A stretch of DNA of 64,000 nucleotides from Mansonella perstans (GCA_037074765.1 JBAMDO010000135.1:80729-144728), one strand, 5' to 3'; positions 49,767 to 63,502 are shown, numbered from the stretch's first letter. Numbers and translations: made by a program. The notes: generated by a model not told the origin, from the sequence alone.

Positions 49767-52700
49767 ATGGTACCAGTAAAGGCGCTGCTGATCTTATTTA
49801 TACTAGCAAATGTCATCAATGCCGAAGGTTTTGGTATGTAAAAAAGTTATACAGCTATATTTGATTTTATACATATTTGAGAAATTCCATCGTTAGATTT
49901 TTTAGCTTTTAGTGAAAAAAAAAATTGATACAAGGAAATTTAAATTCCTATCGGAATTCTTCACTGAACAAAATTTCAAATTGATCTTTAGCGTGAACTT
50001 CGGCTGAACTTCGATTTAATTGAATTTGCAGTGCTGGATTTATATGATTATTTTTAAAATTGAACCAATAAATAAATTCTCACATTTTATGAATAAGCCA
50101 AACTTAATGAATATTTTAATTAAACTCAATCTTATCCTTAACATTATTGAAATAAATTATTCATGCATCAATAATTTATTAATGCTACATTGAACTGATA
50201 AATTGCGTAATTTGCAGTTGGGAAAATCTTATTGTCTTCTACAGTTCATTCAATCAATATAACATTTTTGGTAATAAGTAATATTCATCTACATTTCTAA
50301 CAGTAAATTACTGTTTACATCAAATTCACCTAAGCATTATTTTATTAATTCAATTCCAAATTTATTTGGTCAATTTCATATTAGCGATGTTTCAGTTGAA
50401 GAAGTTTCCTGTACCGCTGATGCTATAAATGTTGTTTTAAATAAGACCGATCCAGATGTTCAGCGCTGGATATCAGATCCAAAAGCTCAACCAGTTGCTT
50501 ATGTTTATGAGCATAAAGCTCGTCCACCATGCGGTACAGCAATGAAAAAAGGAAATTTGATTAATTATAACTTTACAATTCCATATGGCAATCATTGTGA
50601 TGTACATTTAACTGATTTGGTTTGTTGTATATTCCTTTTTGGATTATGAAAATGTTTTCAGATTTAAAAAATTATGCCTGAACATTGTTAGTTTTGAAAT
50701 GGAACATTTATTTCTTTATATCATTTGCACAATATATAATTTTGAAATTCTTTCATTTCTTATTTCGGCTGAAAAACGATAACTTGCTATTTTTGACATT
50801 GTTCTAGTTTAAAAAAACTTTCAGCTTTAGCAATTAAATGAAATAACAATACAAATAACTAAATATCTTTTATAATTTAAAAATTTTTAATTTGTAAAAG
50901 AAAATTCAATTTTTTCATAGTTTTAAAACCAAAATCTTCCTAGTTTTCTTTTTTACATTGTTTTATTTCGGATTTAAAAAAAATCCTTTTTTTCAAAATT
51001 TTTAGGAACCAAATTATCGTAATGCTGAGACGACAATAGCTCTTGAAGATAATGCTGATACTGCGCCATCGAAAACAATACGCGTTAATCATGTATTCTG
51101 TTTATATACCAGAAGTGTTCAAACTATAAGATTTAATGATATATCAAGGTTATTTTGAATATAAAATTTGCTTCAATTCAGTGATTTCATTCTTATCATC
51201 AAAATTTATCATTGTAATACAATTAATAATAGTTTGGAAAAGTCAATTCAATCCTAAAAATTCTATCTTAAAATCTTTGTGAAGGAAATGAAATTCCAGT
51301 AAGTCAGTAATTTGCATTACAGTGGTCATCAAGTGGTTGCATCAACTGGTGGAAAACCAAAGCCCAAAGTTGAAATGATCTTTCGTAGCATTGATGGGCG
51401 ACCTCTACGAGCTGCTAAATTTGGTGATATTGTTGAATTTTATGTTGCTCTTTCACCGGACAGTAAGTTAACAATTAAGTTTAAAATCTGACGAATTCTA
51501 ATTGTTTGTGCGATTATCCAATTAATATTGTTAATACAAATTAATTGTTGCTGGTAATGATTTGAAGTACTTTATTCAATTTACAAACAATATAATTAAT
51601 TTAACTACAGTATGATTATGTAAGACTATTAATTGGCACCAATTTATCAATTTAAAACTAAGAATGAAATAGTTTTAAGAGCTAGCAGTAAGAAGTGATC
51701 AGCTGTTCAATGTAGTAATTTCCAGAAGCATATCATGGAATTAGTCCTAAAGAATGCATGTTTTCTGATCGAGAGGATATGTCATCACCTGATGCTAAAC
51801 ATTTAACATTTGTCCAAAGCAGGTTAATCAGGTTTTGACAGATATGAATTTTTAATTTAGCCAATAATAAATTATTGTGTTAATCTTTGGTTATTTATAC
51901 AAATGCATATCCAACGATTAACAAGTTTTAGTTAGTTTTATTCATTGTAATAATAATTGGAAAAATTTATTATATAAATTCGGTTCTACGATTTTTTAGT
52001 TGTCCAGTAGACGAAATGAGTGAAATCATTGATCCGCTGTCAAATGTCAACGAAGAGGTGTATTTTTCAAAATTTAAAACATTCCGTTTTGGCAATCAAT
52101 CGACAGTATTTGCTCATTGTACCGTCCAAGTTTGTCTCACTACCGCAGAATGTGCACAGGTATTAAAATTTTTGCATTATTTTCTACTGAAATATTAAAT
52201 TAATCTTGCTTATACTTTTTCTGAACTGCAATTTAGTGTTTCGGAAAAGTGCTTCGTTTTGACTGAGATTCAAAAATTAATTGGAATGTGATTTTGAAAA
52301 AGTTAAACAAACTTTAGCATAATTGAAATATTCATATGATCGAAGTGCTTATTAATACTGTTTTAAAAAAAGAATCATGCAAAGATTCTCCAACTTAATT
52401 AACTTTTTTTTTGAAAAAAAAAATTCTGGATTATAAAATTACCAAAAAAAAAATTCCTTCTATTAAATTGGATAAAAAATTAAATCATATTAAATTGTAT
52501 TATTTTTTGATAGACAATAAATTTTTTATTTTATTCTACTGAAACATTAATTTCATCATAGAAATGTTTCAAACGAATCAGCAATTCCAATTTAACTGCT
52601 GAGCGATTACGTTTTCGACATAGACGTCAATTAGACAATAATTATGATGCTATGATGACTCGTAAGCAAAATGGTTTCAATGAAATTTCATTAACACGAC

Positions 52701-53722
52701 CATTGACTATATTGGATGATATAGAAAACGTTGAAGGTTGTAGTACTTTTTTCTTTCTTTCTCTTTCTCTTTCTCTCTCTTTTTGTTCCGCAAAGTGTTA
52801 TCTCATACAATCTGACAAATATTCACTGTCTTCGAATTCGAAAATGTCAAAATGTGATCTTTTGCGTATTGAATGGTTTCTACTACGGCATTAAATTATT
52901 TAAGAATGAAATTATCGTTTATTAATTGAAATATTTGTTTTCGATATTTCTTTTCAGTAACTGATAAGAAGGTGGAACAATGTCTTATTAACAATGCTAT
53001 CGTACCATTACCAATCATTATCCTTATCTTATCTCTTTCAATCTTATCAATTATTTGCCTCATTGGATTGACATTTACTCTAAGACGATTGGCCACTTAC
53101 AGAAAACTTGCTCCATACAGTTTTGGCATATACAGGTAAGTAATATTGATGAAACAGATTTCGATTTGTTATAGTTACTCTAAATATCATTCAGAATGCC
53201 ACCAATTAAAATTTTTAATTTTGATTATTAAAAATTAATTTATAAAACAGCTATAAGTTGTCATTCAAAAATAGAAAAGAAAACATAAAGGTAAACAATT
53301 TCTTTATTTTTCCTTTGTTTTGTATCTTATAAAGTTAAAATGTAGTGTTAACTGTTATTGCTATTGCATTTCGCATCAGGAATCATGAAAATCTAATCGG
53401 AGAAGGGAAAAATGTAAAAATAATCCAAAACTAAAATCTTCATCTTGAATAAATGCCGAAACATCGTATAATTCTAATGTTAAAGTTTTACTGTGAAAAA
53501 AAGCTCCTGAAGTGAAGTTATTCTTAATTATAAACTATCTTAATTAGGTCTAAATCATTTGATTGCTTCTGCAGTTCTTATTCTGGACCAACAGTGCCGC
53601 TTCCAATACGTTCGCTAACCGATTCTGCAGCACGTAATTTGTCAAATAACGGTAATCGAACAACTTGGATGGATCAATTATCAACGAGAACTGAGTATCC
53701 GTATGTCCGAGAAATGTACTGA
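49767..53722 (+). CDS. Cuticlin-like ZP-domain membrane protein, nine exons, 443 residues
   Basis: Exons 49767-49833, 50396-50619, 51006-51148, 51323-51462, 51726-51822, 52000-52159, 52562-52736, 52958-53135 and 53575-53722; all junctions are GT-AG and in phase. The ATG follows ATATTTCAG by 12 bases (trans-splice-like). Residues 1-19 are a signal peptide (MVPVKALLILFILANVINA). A ZP domain spans roughly 27-280 with cysteines in family contexts (EEVSCTADAI, RPPCGTAM, GNHCDVHL, NHVFCLY, PKECMFSD, SSCPVDEM, AHCTVQVCLTTAECAQKCF). RHRR at 296-299 is a furin-type site as in cuticlins. A single TM helix lies at about 350-372, then a cytosolic tail ending VREMY. After cleavage the ectodomain would polymerise in the cuticle or apical matrix. 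I cannot assign a specific cut gene. Part of exons 4-5 also exists as a dead inverted copy 9 kb upstream. Confidence 0.95.
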
Positions 53723-54260
53723 TTGATTTATAAGCTCCAACACCATCACCTATCCAAATTCTTTACAAAAATGTATTATGAAAATTGAATGAAGTAAGAT
53801 AAATTCAAGTGATATCATAATCTAAAATAGAGATTGTCTTTTGCATCAGAAATCAATAATCATGATACTTTTTGACTCAGTATTGCATTACAATATGTAT
53901 TACTTTCCATTTTAGATATACTGATATGATCCTTAAGGAAATTGTTAATTAGTTTTGCTTACCAAATCATTTTGTTATCGTTTGAAAATTAATCTTTCAA
54001 AATTCTTCAAATTTAATCTATTAAATTGTTTTTTTTGTTCATTTGCTTATCATTTGCTGTGTTTATTCATTATCAGTTCCTTAAATTTTATAATTATCGA
54101 CTGTTTTATTACCTGTTCCTGTTTTCTGGAAGTTTCCTAAATCAGAAAAAAAATTTTTTTTAATATTAACTATCGCATTTGCCAATTTTTTTTAATATTT
54201 ACTATCGCATTTGCCTTGAGCAACATCCCATTGCAGCTTTCAAAGTAAAAATTTCCCTGC
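53723..54260. other. 3' flank of the ZP gene; nothing further seen
   Basis: AT-rich, with a near repeat of TTTTTTTTAATATT(A/T)ACTATCGCATTTGCC at about 54155-54215. Confidence 0.45.
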
Positions 54261-54263
54261 AAC

Positions 54264-54511
54264 GTATCGGAGCCAATCACTCCTTTAAACTTCAAAAATC
54301 GTTAAAGGTCAGGAATTTGAGTCACTGATAATTGAGATCAGAAGCGTTTTCTTTTTCCACTACAGTCTTTTTCGAAAAAAGCATTTCGAGTTTTGCATTG
54401 CATGGTCCCTACCTTTGAATGATAAAACTTCCTGACTTAGTTGCAATAATCATTTTCAAATCAATGAAAAACATTATAAAACTGGCATTTTTACAGCTAA
54501 ATTACATCTGC
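54264..54511. repeat. Repeat-derived segment (inverse of 38210-38345, and direct match to 57600-57725)
   Basis: 54264-54400 is the reverse complement match of 38210-38345. 54410-54511 (GATAAAACTTCCTGACTTAG...AAATTACATCTG) matches 57620-57722 in the same orientation, so similar DNA lies on both sides of element 2. Confidence 0.7.
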
Positions 54512-55086
54512 TGTAAAATATCTCCTGCAGAAGAAGTCTTGTCGTTGAACTATGTATGAAGGCACAAACCTTTTATTGCTTACTCACTTTCAAAGGAAGG
54601 ACTTTATATTGATGGTTGTTTCAGTCTCAAACTTCGGTAATTAAACTTCATTGCGTAAGTACTAATACAATGGAACAATCTAATACAAAATTACGATAAT
54701 AAAACTGAGCGAAACGGTGCGAAGAATTAATGGAGAGTACATTAACAAATGATGATGAAAAAAAATAAAGTGAAGAGCAAAAAGAAGCTGTCGAAGGATG
54801 ATGTAGAAGGATTGCTGACAAAAGACTGAGTTTTTGGATAGATAGCGGAAATAAATAGGTTTGGCTACAACATTCCAGCATGACCTTTGGGTATAAGCAG
54901 AGGATAATTATTTTAACTTTTCTTGACAGTCGTATGTAGGGCGTTAAAGACCAAAAGTTATAATATTCCGATATAAATTGACTTGATTATAAGTGAGAGC
55001 GTTCCTTACAATGTGCTGACGATGTATAATTTTGGACAAAGGATTTATCAAAGCATTTGTTTCATAAGCATTTTAATTTAAAACAA
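54512..55086 (-). mobile_element. BEL/Pao LTR (3' LTR of element 2) with an SL1-like site
   Basis: Left end TGTAAAATATCTCC, right end ..TTTAAAACA, aligned with the LTRs at 31966 and 38900. Pol remnants on the minus strand lie to the right, so this is the 3' LTR. Positions 54626-54647 on the minus strand match SL1 at 20 of 22 bases. Confidence 0.75.
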
Positions 55087-57330
55087 CTGATACTAGAAAG
55101 ATTACCTTAGGAGTTATTGTTATAGTATTGCATTTTTAATTGATTGTTGGAATTTTGTGCTCTTTTTGTGATTACTAGAGCAGTTTCCCGTTCTCTATTT
55201 TCTGGTAAACAATTTTCAGTGAACAGTTGTACAATTTCCATGAGGATATCCATTACTTCTCTTTGAATGGGAATTTTAATAGACGGTGAACAAAAAATGG
55301 ATCTAACCAAATCAATTTCCATTGTGGATATTCGCATGTTGGTTCGAGCAATCTTGGTTGATTTCATATTATGTTCCATGATTCCATCAAAACAATTCCA
55401 ATGATAAGGAGCGTTGAATTGGAGGTTGGGTATTCGTTTGCACTTTTCTTGTGATGTTGCTTGCACCATAGTACAAAAATTAGAATCATTAAGATTTGGC
55501 TTTGTATTACTGAGTTTAACTTACTGGTGTTTTGAATTCGTCGCTGAGTAGCATTCCTAGTTCTTGAGGCTATAAGATTGCATTTCAATGGGATGGTATA
55601 TCGTGCAGAATACTTTTATCTGATTCTTAATCAATTTTAGTACCAGTGTTGATCGGATGCAAGCAAATTATTCGTTAATACGATTTAGTCGTTTTTCTTA
55701 CTCTTGTGCTCGACGCAATGACACAGATCTGAAGTCCCAGGTAATTCAGTCTACAGGTTCTTCTTGTTGATCTGATTTATCCATTAGATTTCCAGAAGCT
55801 GTCGGTTGAATTCCCGAATTTTCTTCAGCACTTACTTCTAAGGAGTATAGTGCATCTATTACACATTTGATTTGCTGAACCGACCCCCACCTATATGTGA
55901 AAAGTGTATTATCGCGCTTGGATGAGAGGCAACATTTGCAACGATTCGTCTTTTTTGTTTTCAAATTCTTCTGTTCACTGATATTCCCATTTGGGCCATC
56001 CGCTTTCAGGTCATGTTAACCACATGGGGGTTCTTCTTACTACAGCTTGTGTTGTCCAAGCTTTGCGGGAGAAAGTTCTTTAGTTGCTATATTAACTGAA
56101 TTATCTTCATATCGAAAGGAAAGATTTACCTTTCGTATTTCTACCCGGTTGTATGAATTTAGGTAGTATTTTTGATCGATTTTGTATCCAGTGTAACTCG
56201 CATTTCGAATCATACTACAACACAACTGGGATTTTTTCAAATCCAATTGCTAGCAGTTTCAACTATGGTGTATTCACATCTTTGATTGGAGCAGTTCTTG
56301 GTTTGGTGAAGAGCATTTTGTAATTTCTTTCGTTGATATATTTGTTTAAAATGTATACCGTCGCTGAATACACAATGCGTTCGTGAAATCTAAGAGCCTG
56401 TGGCTAGCTTTGGTATCTCGATAATATCCGCGAGCCATTTCTTTGTCAGAGATCACATGCTTTAATGTAATCATCAAGGACTTGATCCCAAGAATGGTCT
56501 CTTTCCCATAAGCTTTGGAAAATAATTTGAATTGGATCATTGCATGGACCAAAAATCCTAAAAGATTGTATTGCGAAGCAACGAATGGCAAGACATTTCT
56601 TTCAGTGAGTGTCACAATTAATCAAAAGGAACCGTTAAGCAACCGCTGTTATTTTTATTACCGTGCATATTCTTGCAACAAATGTATCTGATGTCATTTT
56701 ATATCACTTATATTCTTGCAACAATATCTCATGTCATATCATTTATATTCTTGCAACAAATGGCCTCATACCATTTTATATCATTTTCGAACATTGTTAG
56801 GGATGGATTTGTTAAACACTAGTTATATATTATATTTTTGCATTCAAACTATACTATCTCAGTCCTTGGCCAAGAGCAAAAACTGGCTGTGTCCTTATTA
56901 CAATCAAATATGCCTTATATGTGAAGTATTTCATTTTGTTACTTTCTCTGTTGTATAGCAAAAAGGATAACATACTAGAATTCTTTATATAACTGTTCTA
57001 GGCTTCATTAGATTAAGCCTTTGTAAAATTTCGGGAAGAAATTCTAATACTTCATATCTCAATTTTATCCCGAATTCCTCAAATTAATGCATAAATTCTG
57101 TGCATTATCAGTGGCAAAGAGGTTCGGTAAAAATATACTACGGACATTGAAACCGATACCAAAAAATTTTTTCCAACTGGATCCGGAAGGCAGAAACAAC
57201 TGATCGCTTGATTGTTGATATGAGTGAGCACATTTGAGAGTTTTTATTTGAACCAGTCAATGAAAATCTCAACCAATCAAAAAACGTTTTGATTGATCTA
57301 TTTTTGGAATATTTCTTATAAATTAAGCCA
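55087..57330 (-). pseudogene. Degenerate BEL/Pao pol, element 2
   Basis: At 56615-56346 the minus strand reads NVLPFVASQYNLLGFLVHAM then IQFKLF, recognisable as the BEL/Pao pol region after the reverse transcriptase (usual form: VLxFVASxYDPLGxLxP). Further on come 55964-55746 (ALYSLEVSAEENSGIQPT), matching the end of the integrase region in element 1, and 55469-55107 with the same MEIVQLFTENCLPENRERET segment. The DUF5641 core is missing. Many stops and frame shifts; not functional. Same orientation as element 1, about 15.6 kb away. Confidence 0.72.
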
Positions 57331-57848
57331 AATGAAAGCTTCATGGATTGAGCCAAATGAAACTTAGGTTGCCACAAATTTCGTGTATTTGTCATATTCG
57401 GGAAAAAAAATTGTCGTGTATTTGTCGTTTCCACGAAAAGTAATTGAAAAGTAATTCAACAATGCAATGAAGCAAACTAACAACAGCTGAAATAGGGATA
57501 ATAGCAAAATTTTATACGGATATGCTGTCAATTATCTAATCTATCCCAACGAAACTTTGGATTATATTTGACATGTTAACATTCTTACATGGAAAAAAGG
57601 TTGAACGATGCTCTCTATCTGTGACTGATAAAACTTCCAGACATGATTGCAATAATTCCTCGTTTTCGAATCAATGAAGAACATCATAAAATTGGGATTA
57701 TTACAACCAAAATTACATCTAGTGGATAGAGAAAAAAAATTCGTTTAGTTAAGCAATATCCAATATTCAGTGTTTGATAATTATCAGTTTGATTGTTATT
57801 TGGAATACTACTTCAAACTCACATTAAATGATACTTTGAGTACTTGGA
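57331..57848. other. Repeat-derived stretch at the inner end of the right arm
   Basis: 57600-57725 matches 54410-54511 directly. The remainder shows no gene. Confidence 0.4.
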
Positions 57849-58859
57849 ACCCTTCAAGTAACAATAACGACGAATAACCCACTTGAAAGAAGGAAAGCAA
57901 CAAAGATGTCAAAAAGTTACCTTATAAGATTACTGTCGAAATATTTTTTTGTTCATGTCAATCTCACGCACTTATGCATTTGAAGATCACATCCAGAAAA
58001 CATTTACAGTAAAAACAGTCTTTGACGATATTTTTACAATAAAAACAACACATTCTTTGCTTACCGACATTAATTAAATAATTCTAAAGGAAAACAATTA
58101 ACTCGTCAACTGTCTATCGGATTTGAACTTGCTGCCTATCAAAAATTACAGTTGATAGCGTTTTCTGGTTTGAAATATTACTTGCAACATTTTTAATTAT
58201 ATCAAATATGTGCTACCAATCAAATCTACGATGCCTTTCTACTTCATCAAATTTTTTCTCGTGTATTGGTTTTCAAATTCACTTGAATTACAGTATCCAC
58301 TGTTTATTTCCTTTCAAGTACATCTACTGTTGGGAAGTCATTTTTGTTGCACTTTGTTAGTGTTCTTTATTGCTGATCCTTCGAAGAGAGTCTGAAAAAT
58401 ATAAATTATGAAATTTTATTGTTTTGATATATCCATTCCATGGTTATGTTAATAAAGAAGCTAAGCAAATATCTGAATAGCTGTCTAATTAATTTTATCC
58501 AATTAATAATTTTGAAATGAACAATAACTTGACTGTAATTAATAATACATAATATAAATAAACAAAGAAATGAAATGAATATAAAGAAAAGTCAATAGCT
58601 GAAGAAAGAGGCAAAAGTAATAAAGCAGTAAAAGTTTGTAGCTGTTTAAATAGAAATATTGATATCATAGAAGATTTTAAAATTTGCTAAGGTTAAATCC
58701 AAATTGAGCTATAAGATTCAATTGAAGCCTTTTTAATTTGTCATTTGAATCGACATTCTGTCTTTCTTATTATCCCATACTAAGCCACTTCTTTTTTTTC
58801 CATACAAATAAGGTTTTTTCATTTTTTTTTTAAAATGGATTCTTTCTACTTGAGTTCGT

Positions 58860-61115
58860 TCATAAAATTAAATGATAAAAATGCATGAAGATAGATACAA
58901 AGTAATGGTTAGCTGCTTCTTGACCACTTAATCGTATAGCCTTCTGGCGCTCATCTGCGATACTTTTCTTGACATGTTGTTCTGTCCATACTATTGCAAT
59001 CGGTAAACTTAATGCATATAGCGGGGTTTGTTGTACAGCTGAATTTGAATGAAAGTTTTCACATAACTCAAATGTAGAAATATTTTCCCATATTAATGGT
59101 CAATTTTTCAGTAATTGGACTAATTCTAAGGTAATGACAAAACTTTAGAAATTCGATATAACATCGATTATTCAGCAATATTTCATGCTGGCAATAATAA
59201 ATTTCATTACTGCATAATCATATTTGTCTGTTGCTGGCTATTCATATATTTTATTCAATTAAAAAAAAAAATTTTCAATTATGGTTATTGTAATGGTCTT
59301 TGTGTGTCTGACAAAGCGAGTAAAATTTTAAGAGAGAGAAAATGAACCTTCCACGAAAAAAGCAAATTGTTTGTGGTTAAACTCGATCCCAGCAGCAAAA
59401 TACACAAATAGTGCGCCCAAATAAAATGCCAGAAATAAAGAATGAAATCCCAGCATTGGTGCTAATGTTCGAAGTGAAGTTATATTTTCTGTGATCTGAT
59501 AACGTTGTGACAGGTTGACGTGAATTTTGTTAAGACGAAATTTCTGAATAAATTATCAGTTACATGATAACTTGTGACAGGTTGACGTGATAGTGAAAGT
59601 AAAAGAATCTCGTTTCCAGTTTAGTTTAAATTTTAGTTTCAAAAATGTACGACGCATGCATAAGATAGCATAATTTGGGATTAACAACATTAAATTAATC
59701 AGTTGATTGATCACTTAATCAATTAATTGATCTGTTAATGCATGTATTTATAAGTGAAAATTGCCTTATTGATAAAAATCAAAATTGGAATGCTCAAAGA
59801 AGAGATGATTTCAATAATTGCGTGAAATCCGAAGAGAATAGCAGATTTCAGTATATTTCCCTTATTCGCTGTAGAGCAGTAAATCATTTTCTTTGAACTG
59901 AATAATGAAAAATTGCTAGCAAGAAACGCGAAACTTCCAAAACCAATAGCTAGCTAAAATGACAAAATTACAAAACATCTTCAAATTTTGTTGGTATTTG
60001 AGGCTAACCTAGGACTGGCTGTGTGGTAATATAAAAGTTTTTATTATTCTTTCCAAGTTTTATGTTGTTTTAAAAATGGTTCAAGGAACTAGCTAGAAGC
60101 TTTTTTCATCATTTCAATAATATAAACGGAATTAAAGCTCAGATTGTGTAATATCTGCAAATTATTTAATGAGTTAAAAATATTTCGAAATTGTTTAGGG
60201 CAAAATTAAATTCTTCATACATACTTGCATTATAATAAGCATAACAGCGATGCTTTTGCCAAATTTTTCGTATTTTGCTGCAAAGTATGTAGCGATAGTT
60301 CGCTCCACAACTATTGCAGGTAACGATGCCGCATTTAAGAATAGTGTCAAAGTAATCGGTGTTCGCATCATAAAACATTCCCATGGAAATTTCATATATC
60401 CACAATTATCAGCATAAGTCTTCCGATATCCTATCAACACATACGTATGGGCAAATATTCTAAAATGAAATAATAAATAGATGCCAAGGGACAATTGGCA
60501 TTGTTTTTTGAAGTATTTTAACTTTTTTCTATCGTAAAATGACTAGAAAAAAAATTTCAAAATGAAGTTTTTGTATTCCACAGTATCACTGAAATTAAGA
60601 TGTTAAGAAAGTTATAAGGGAGATTTCGGGAATTCTGATTGTGATAATGAGCGATAATGATAATCAAATTAATTCCTCTCCTATTCTATTTCATTTTAAT
60701 GCAACTTCCAAGTTTCTCTTTCACTCTTACAACGCCTATAGAAATTCCTCCAAATTTTTGTACATTTGTTTATCTTTTCACAACATACAAATGATTAACT
60801 GATTGAACCACCTGAATGATCTGATAGAATTTATGAATATTATATTGTTATTTTACTATTCATGGAAAATTTTTTCATTTTTTGAAATATTTAAAACAAT
60901 AACCTTGCAGCACAATGAGAAACCAGCCATAGTTGATGTACGATAAGCAAAATTCGAGTATTTTGATGTAACAAAATACGATTTGTTGTTTTTAACATTA
61001 CCCATATTTCAAGAGCAATTGCTGTAGCTGATAAAACAGTTTCAGTAAGAAGAATAGAATTAAATACTGTGCTGTGAGCCAACTCACTTGCTTCCGTACA
61101 TGGATCAACACCCAT
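58860..61115 (-). CDS. Srab-type chemoreceptor (7TM GPCR), right-arm copy, five exons
   Basis: Exons in transcript order: 61115-60904, 60459-60225, 59953-59765, 59543-59348 and 59038-58860. These mirror the left-arm exons base for base in length. The translated exon 1 and exon 2 are identical to the left copy, and splice sites, the trans-splice-like acceptor before the ATG, and the GC-type donor of intron 3 (AAG|GCAATT) are all conserved. No stop or frameshift was seen, so both copies look intact and would give the same 336-residue receptor. Expression of the two could only be told apart by the few flanking differences. Confidence 0.8.
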
Positions 61116-61334
61116 AATATACCTGAAGCTCACTGGTTTCAGTAATTTACAGTCAATAATACTGATAAATAAAAGTAAAAAGATCAATAATAAACAAAAT
61201 TGCAAGAAGTTTAAAATAATATTTCAAGTTTTACCTTACAGTAATCTCAATTAGCCTTTCAATGCGATGAAAAATAACTAATAACCTTGCAATACAATAT
61301 AAAAAAATGTACGTCTACGTACTATTATGATTTT

Positions 61335-61437
61335 TAAACAGTATATATTTAGCTCAGGATATTCAACAATCAATTTTTTTTTGCTCGGCCTGTGAGCAAA
61401 CATGCTGATTAAGTCGATTTCTGCTTGATTTCTCGCT
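61335..61437 (-). pseudogene. Right-arm copy of the RNQAEIDLISMF exon-like segment
   Basis: Mirror of 34574-34676, same reading (ARNQAEIDLISMFAHRPSKK). Confidence 0.3.
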
Positions 61438-61684
61438 CCTAGAAAATCATTAATTATTACATCAAAAATCTAACACTGATTAACAAATAAACACAAAAAT
61501 CATCTTCCTATTAATTAACGATTTATTTGATATGCATCATATAATGCATGGATATACAAAGATTAAGATTACTGCATGATAAAACATGAAATATTTGTTA
61601 ACTAATGCTAGATTTTTTGATGTGCTAGTTAATTAGCATACAAAAATTGAAATCTTTGATATATGTTCATCAGTCCATGATCTC

Positions 61685-61870
61685 ATGAAAACAAGGAATC
61701 AAGCGGAAACGGGCTTTATTAGTATGTTTAGTTACAGGATGAGCAAAAAAAAAAACTTGCCTCCAGGAAAATCATGGGCTGATGGACTGATGTTACTTAA
61801 AGATATATTGAATATCCTGAACAAAATATATGCTGCACAAAAAATATTGGACTATATTTGCATTCAATGA
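61685..61870 (+). pseudogene. Right-arm copy of the RNQAETGFISMF exon-like segment
   Basis: Mirror of 34137-34328 with a shorter poly-A, giving two fewer lysines (MSKKKNLPPG). The change in a homopolymer, kept in frame, is the main difference noted between the arms here. Confidence 0.35.
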
Positions 61871-61879
61871 TATCATTCA

Positions 61880-63500
61880 CTATAATCCTAGTGACATTTT
61901 TAAATTAACTTTGTTCGACTTGCTGTATTTTAGGACAATCGTTATGAAAATCCGAAGAATATTCAAATTCACTTAAATATTTCATGCATGAATTTTAATT
62001 GCAGTTGCCAAACGTTCTAAAAATAAAAACATAAATTATAGATGTTTTAGAAAAAAAAATAGCGCGAATCGAGTTGTCAAATGAGCTGGAATATCAACCT
62101 GTCAGTTTTCCATTTTTTTCATTATTCTCAATTTTTGCATTATTTTTCATACTCACGCATTATGTATAATAAATAGAAGATGAATTTTAATTTTTTTTTA
62201 AATTTTTTTCACTTTATAACTTATTTCATCTTTCCTACTCTATTTTTTGTCATCCATCTGCAGCTGAATCACATTACGTGAAAAAAACTGAAGTGAATAA
62301 TTTCATTTTTAAGCAATTTTATCCTGTTGAGAGAGATACAAAATTTTTGTAATTCAAGTGTCAAATCTCGACGCTAATAACAAAATGAAAGTTTAGTTTA
62401 ATCTACATTAATTTACACTAACTTACTAATTTACAATTTCATTCACAATTAATTTCACAATATACTTGTTTGTGAACATGAATCCATCTTTATGATGCCT
62501 AGGGATTATTTAGAAATTTATAATCAAGAAATATATAAGTGCTTATATAAAAGAAATGATTAAGGACTTATTTTACAAATAGCTTAAAGAAAAGCGCTAT
62601 TAGCTGAAGCTTGATTTGAGAAGATTTCAGGAATGACGTGGGATCAATAGATTTTCTGATAATTAGCCAGTACATGTCATATATTAAAAAACTGCCGAGC
62701 GATCAAATTATATGTTATACATTACACATTAGCTAATAGCGTACGAATAATGTCATTGAAGTGTAGCATATGATAGTACTAATGAATGCTTTTAAAAAGC
62801 AACTTATGAAATTTGAAAGAAAGGGAAATGTGAAACGGATACGATTTGGTGAATGGAACATTTGCAAAACTGATCGTAAAGATTGATTCGGCATATCCTA
62901 ACCTTCACACCTGTTAAGTAATATTTTTAATAAATAGCAAGAAATTTTTTAAAAACTAAAAAAAACCCAGTTTTTTAATTCATTTTTAGTTTGTTCCGTA
63001 CGATCTGTCCGAAGAAGAAACCGGAAGGCTTAAAAAATAGATATAGAAACGTTAAGAGGATTTTGTCCTAGAGAAAACATCAGCTGACTTTTTCTTATGA
63101 TTTTATAATATTGAAAAATTGTTCTCCTCAAAAACCATCATGAAAAACTCGCGAAATCCCGAAGATAATAATCAACATGATATGATATTTTCATCCTGCT
63201 AACTTGAAAAAAAGTTTTTCCATTTTAATGTGGAAAATTTCTTTCTTAATTGAATTAATATTTTGAGAAAAAAATTTCGTTCCTTTATTTAGAATTTTTG
63301 ATGATAGTTCTTTCATTTTTAAGTCAGTTTGAAAGATAAATGAAATTTATTTAATAGATAAATCAAATGCAATAAGCAAATAAGTTATGTGCGAATCCAC
63401 AGAGTGATAGATTACCTCTTAAAATCTGTAAAAAATTTATAAAAGATTTCAGATGTGTGTGTTGTCGGAAAATTTTCGGTTACAATGCAACTTCTAGTAT
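61880..63500. other. Intergenic part of the right arm
   Basis: Mirror of 32531-34130; no gene seen in either copy. Confidence 0.5.
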
Positions 63501-63502
63501 CA

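Noticed and set aside
52652..52925. Frames running on from ZP exon 7 into the TTTCTTTCTC tract
   Set aside because: Read-through of the intron after the donor GAAG|GTTGTA; the tract is intronic polypyrimidine sequence.
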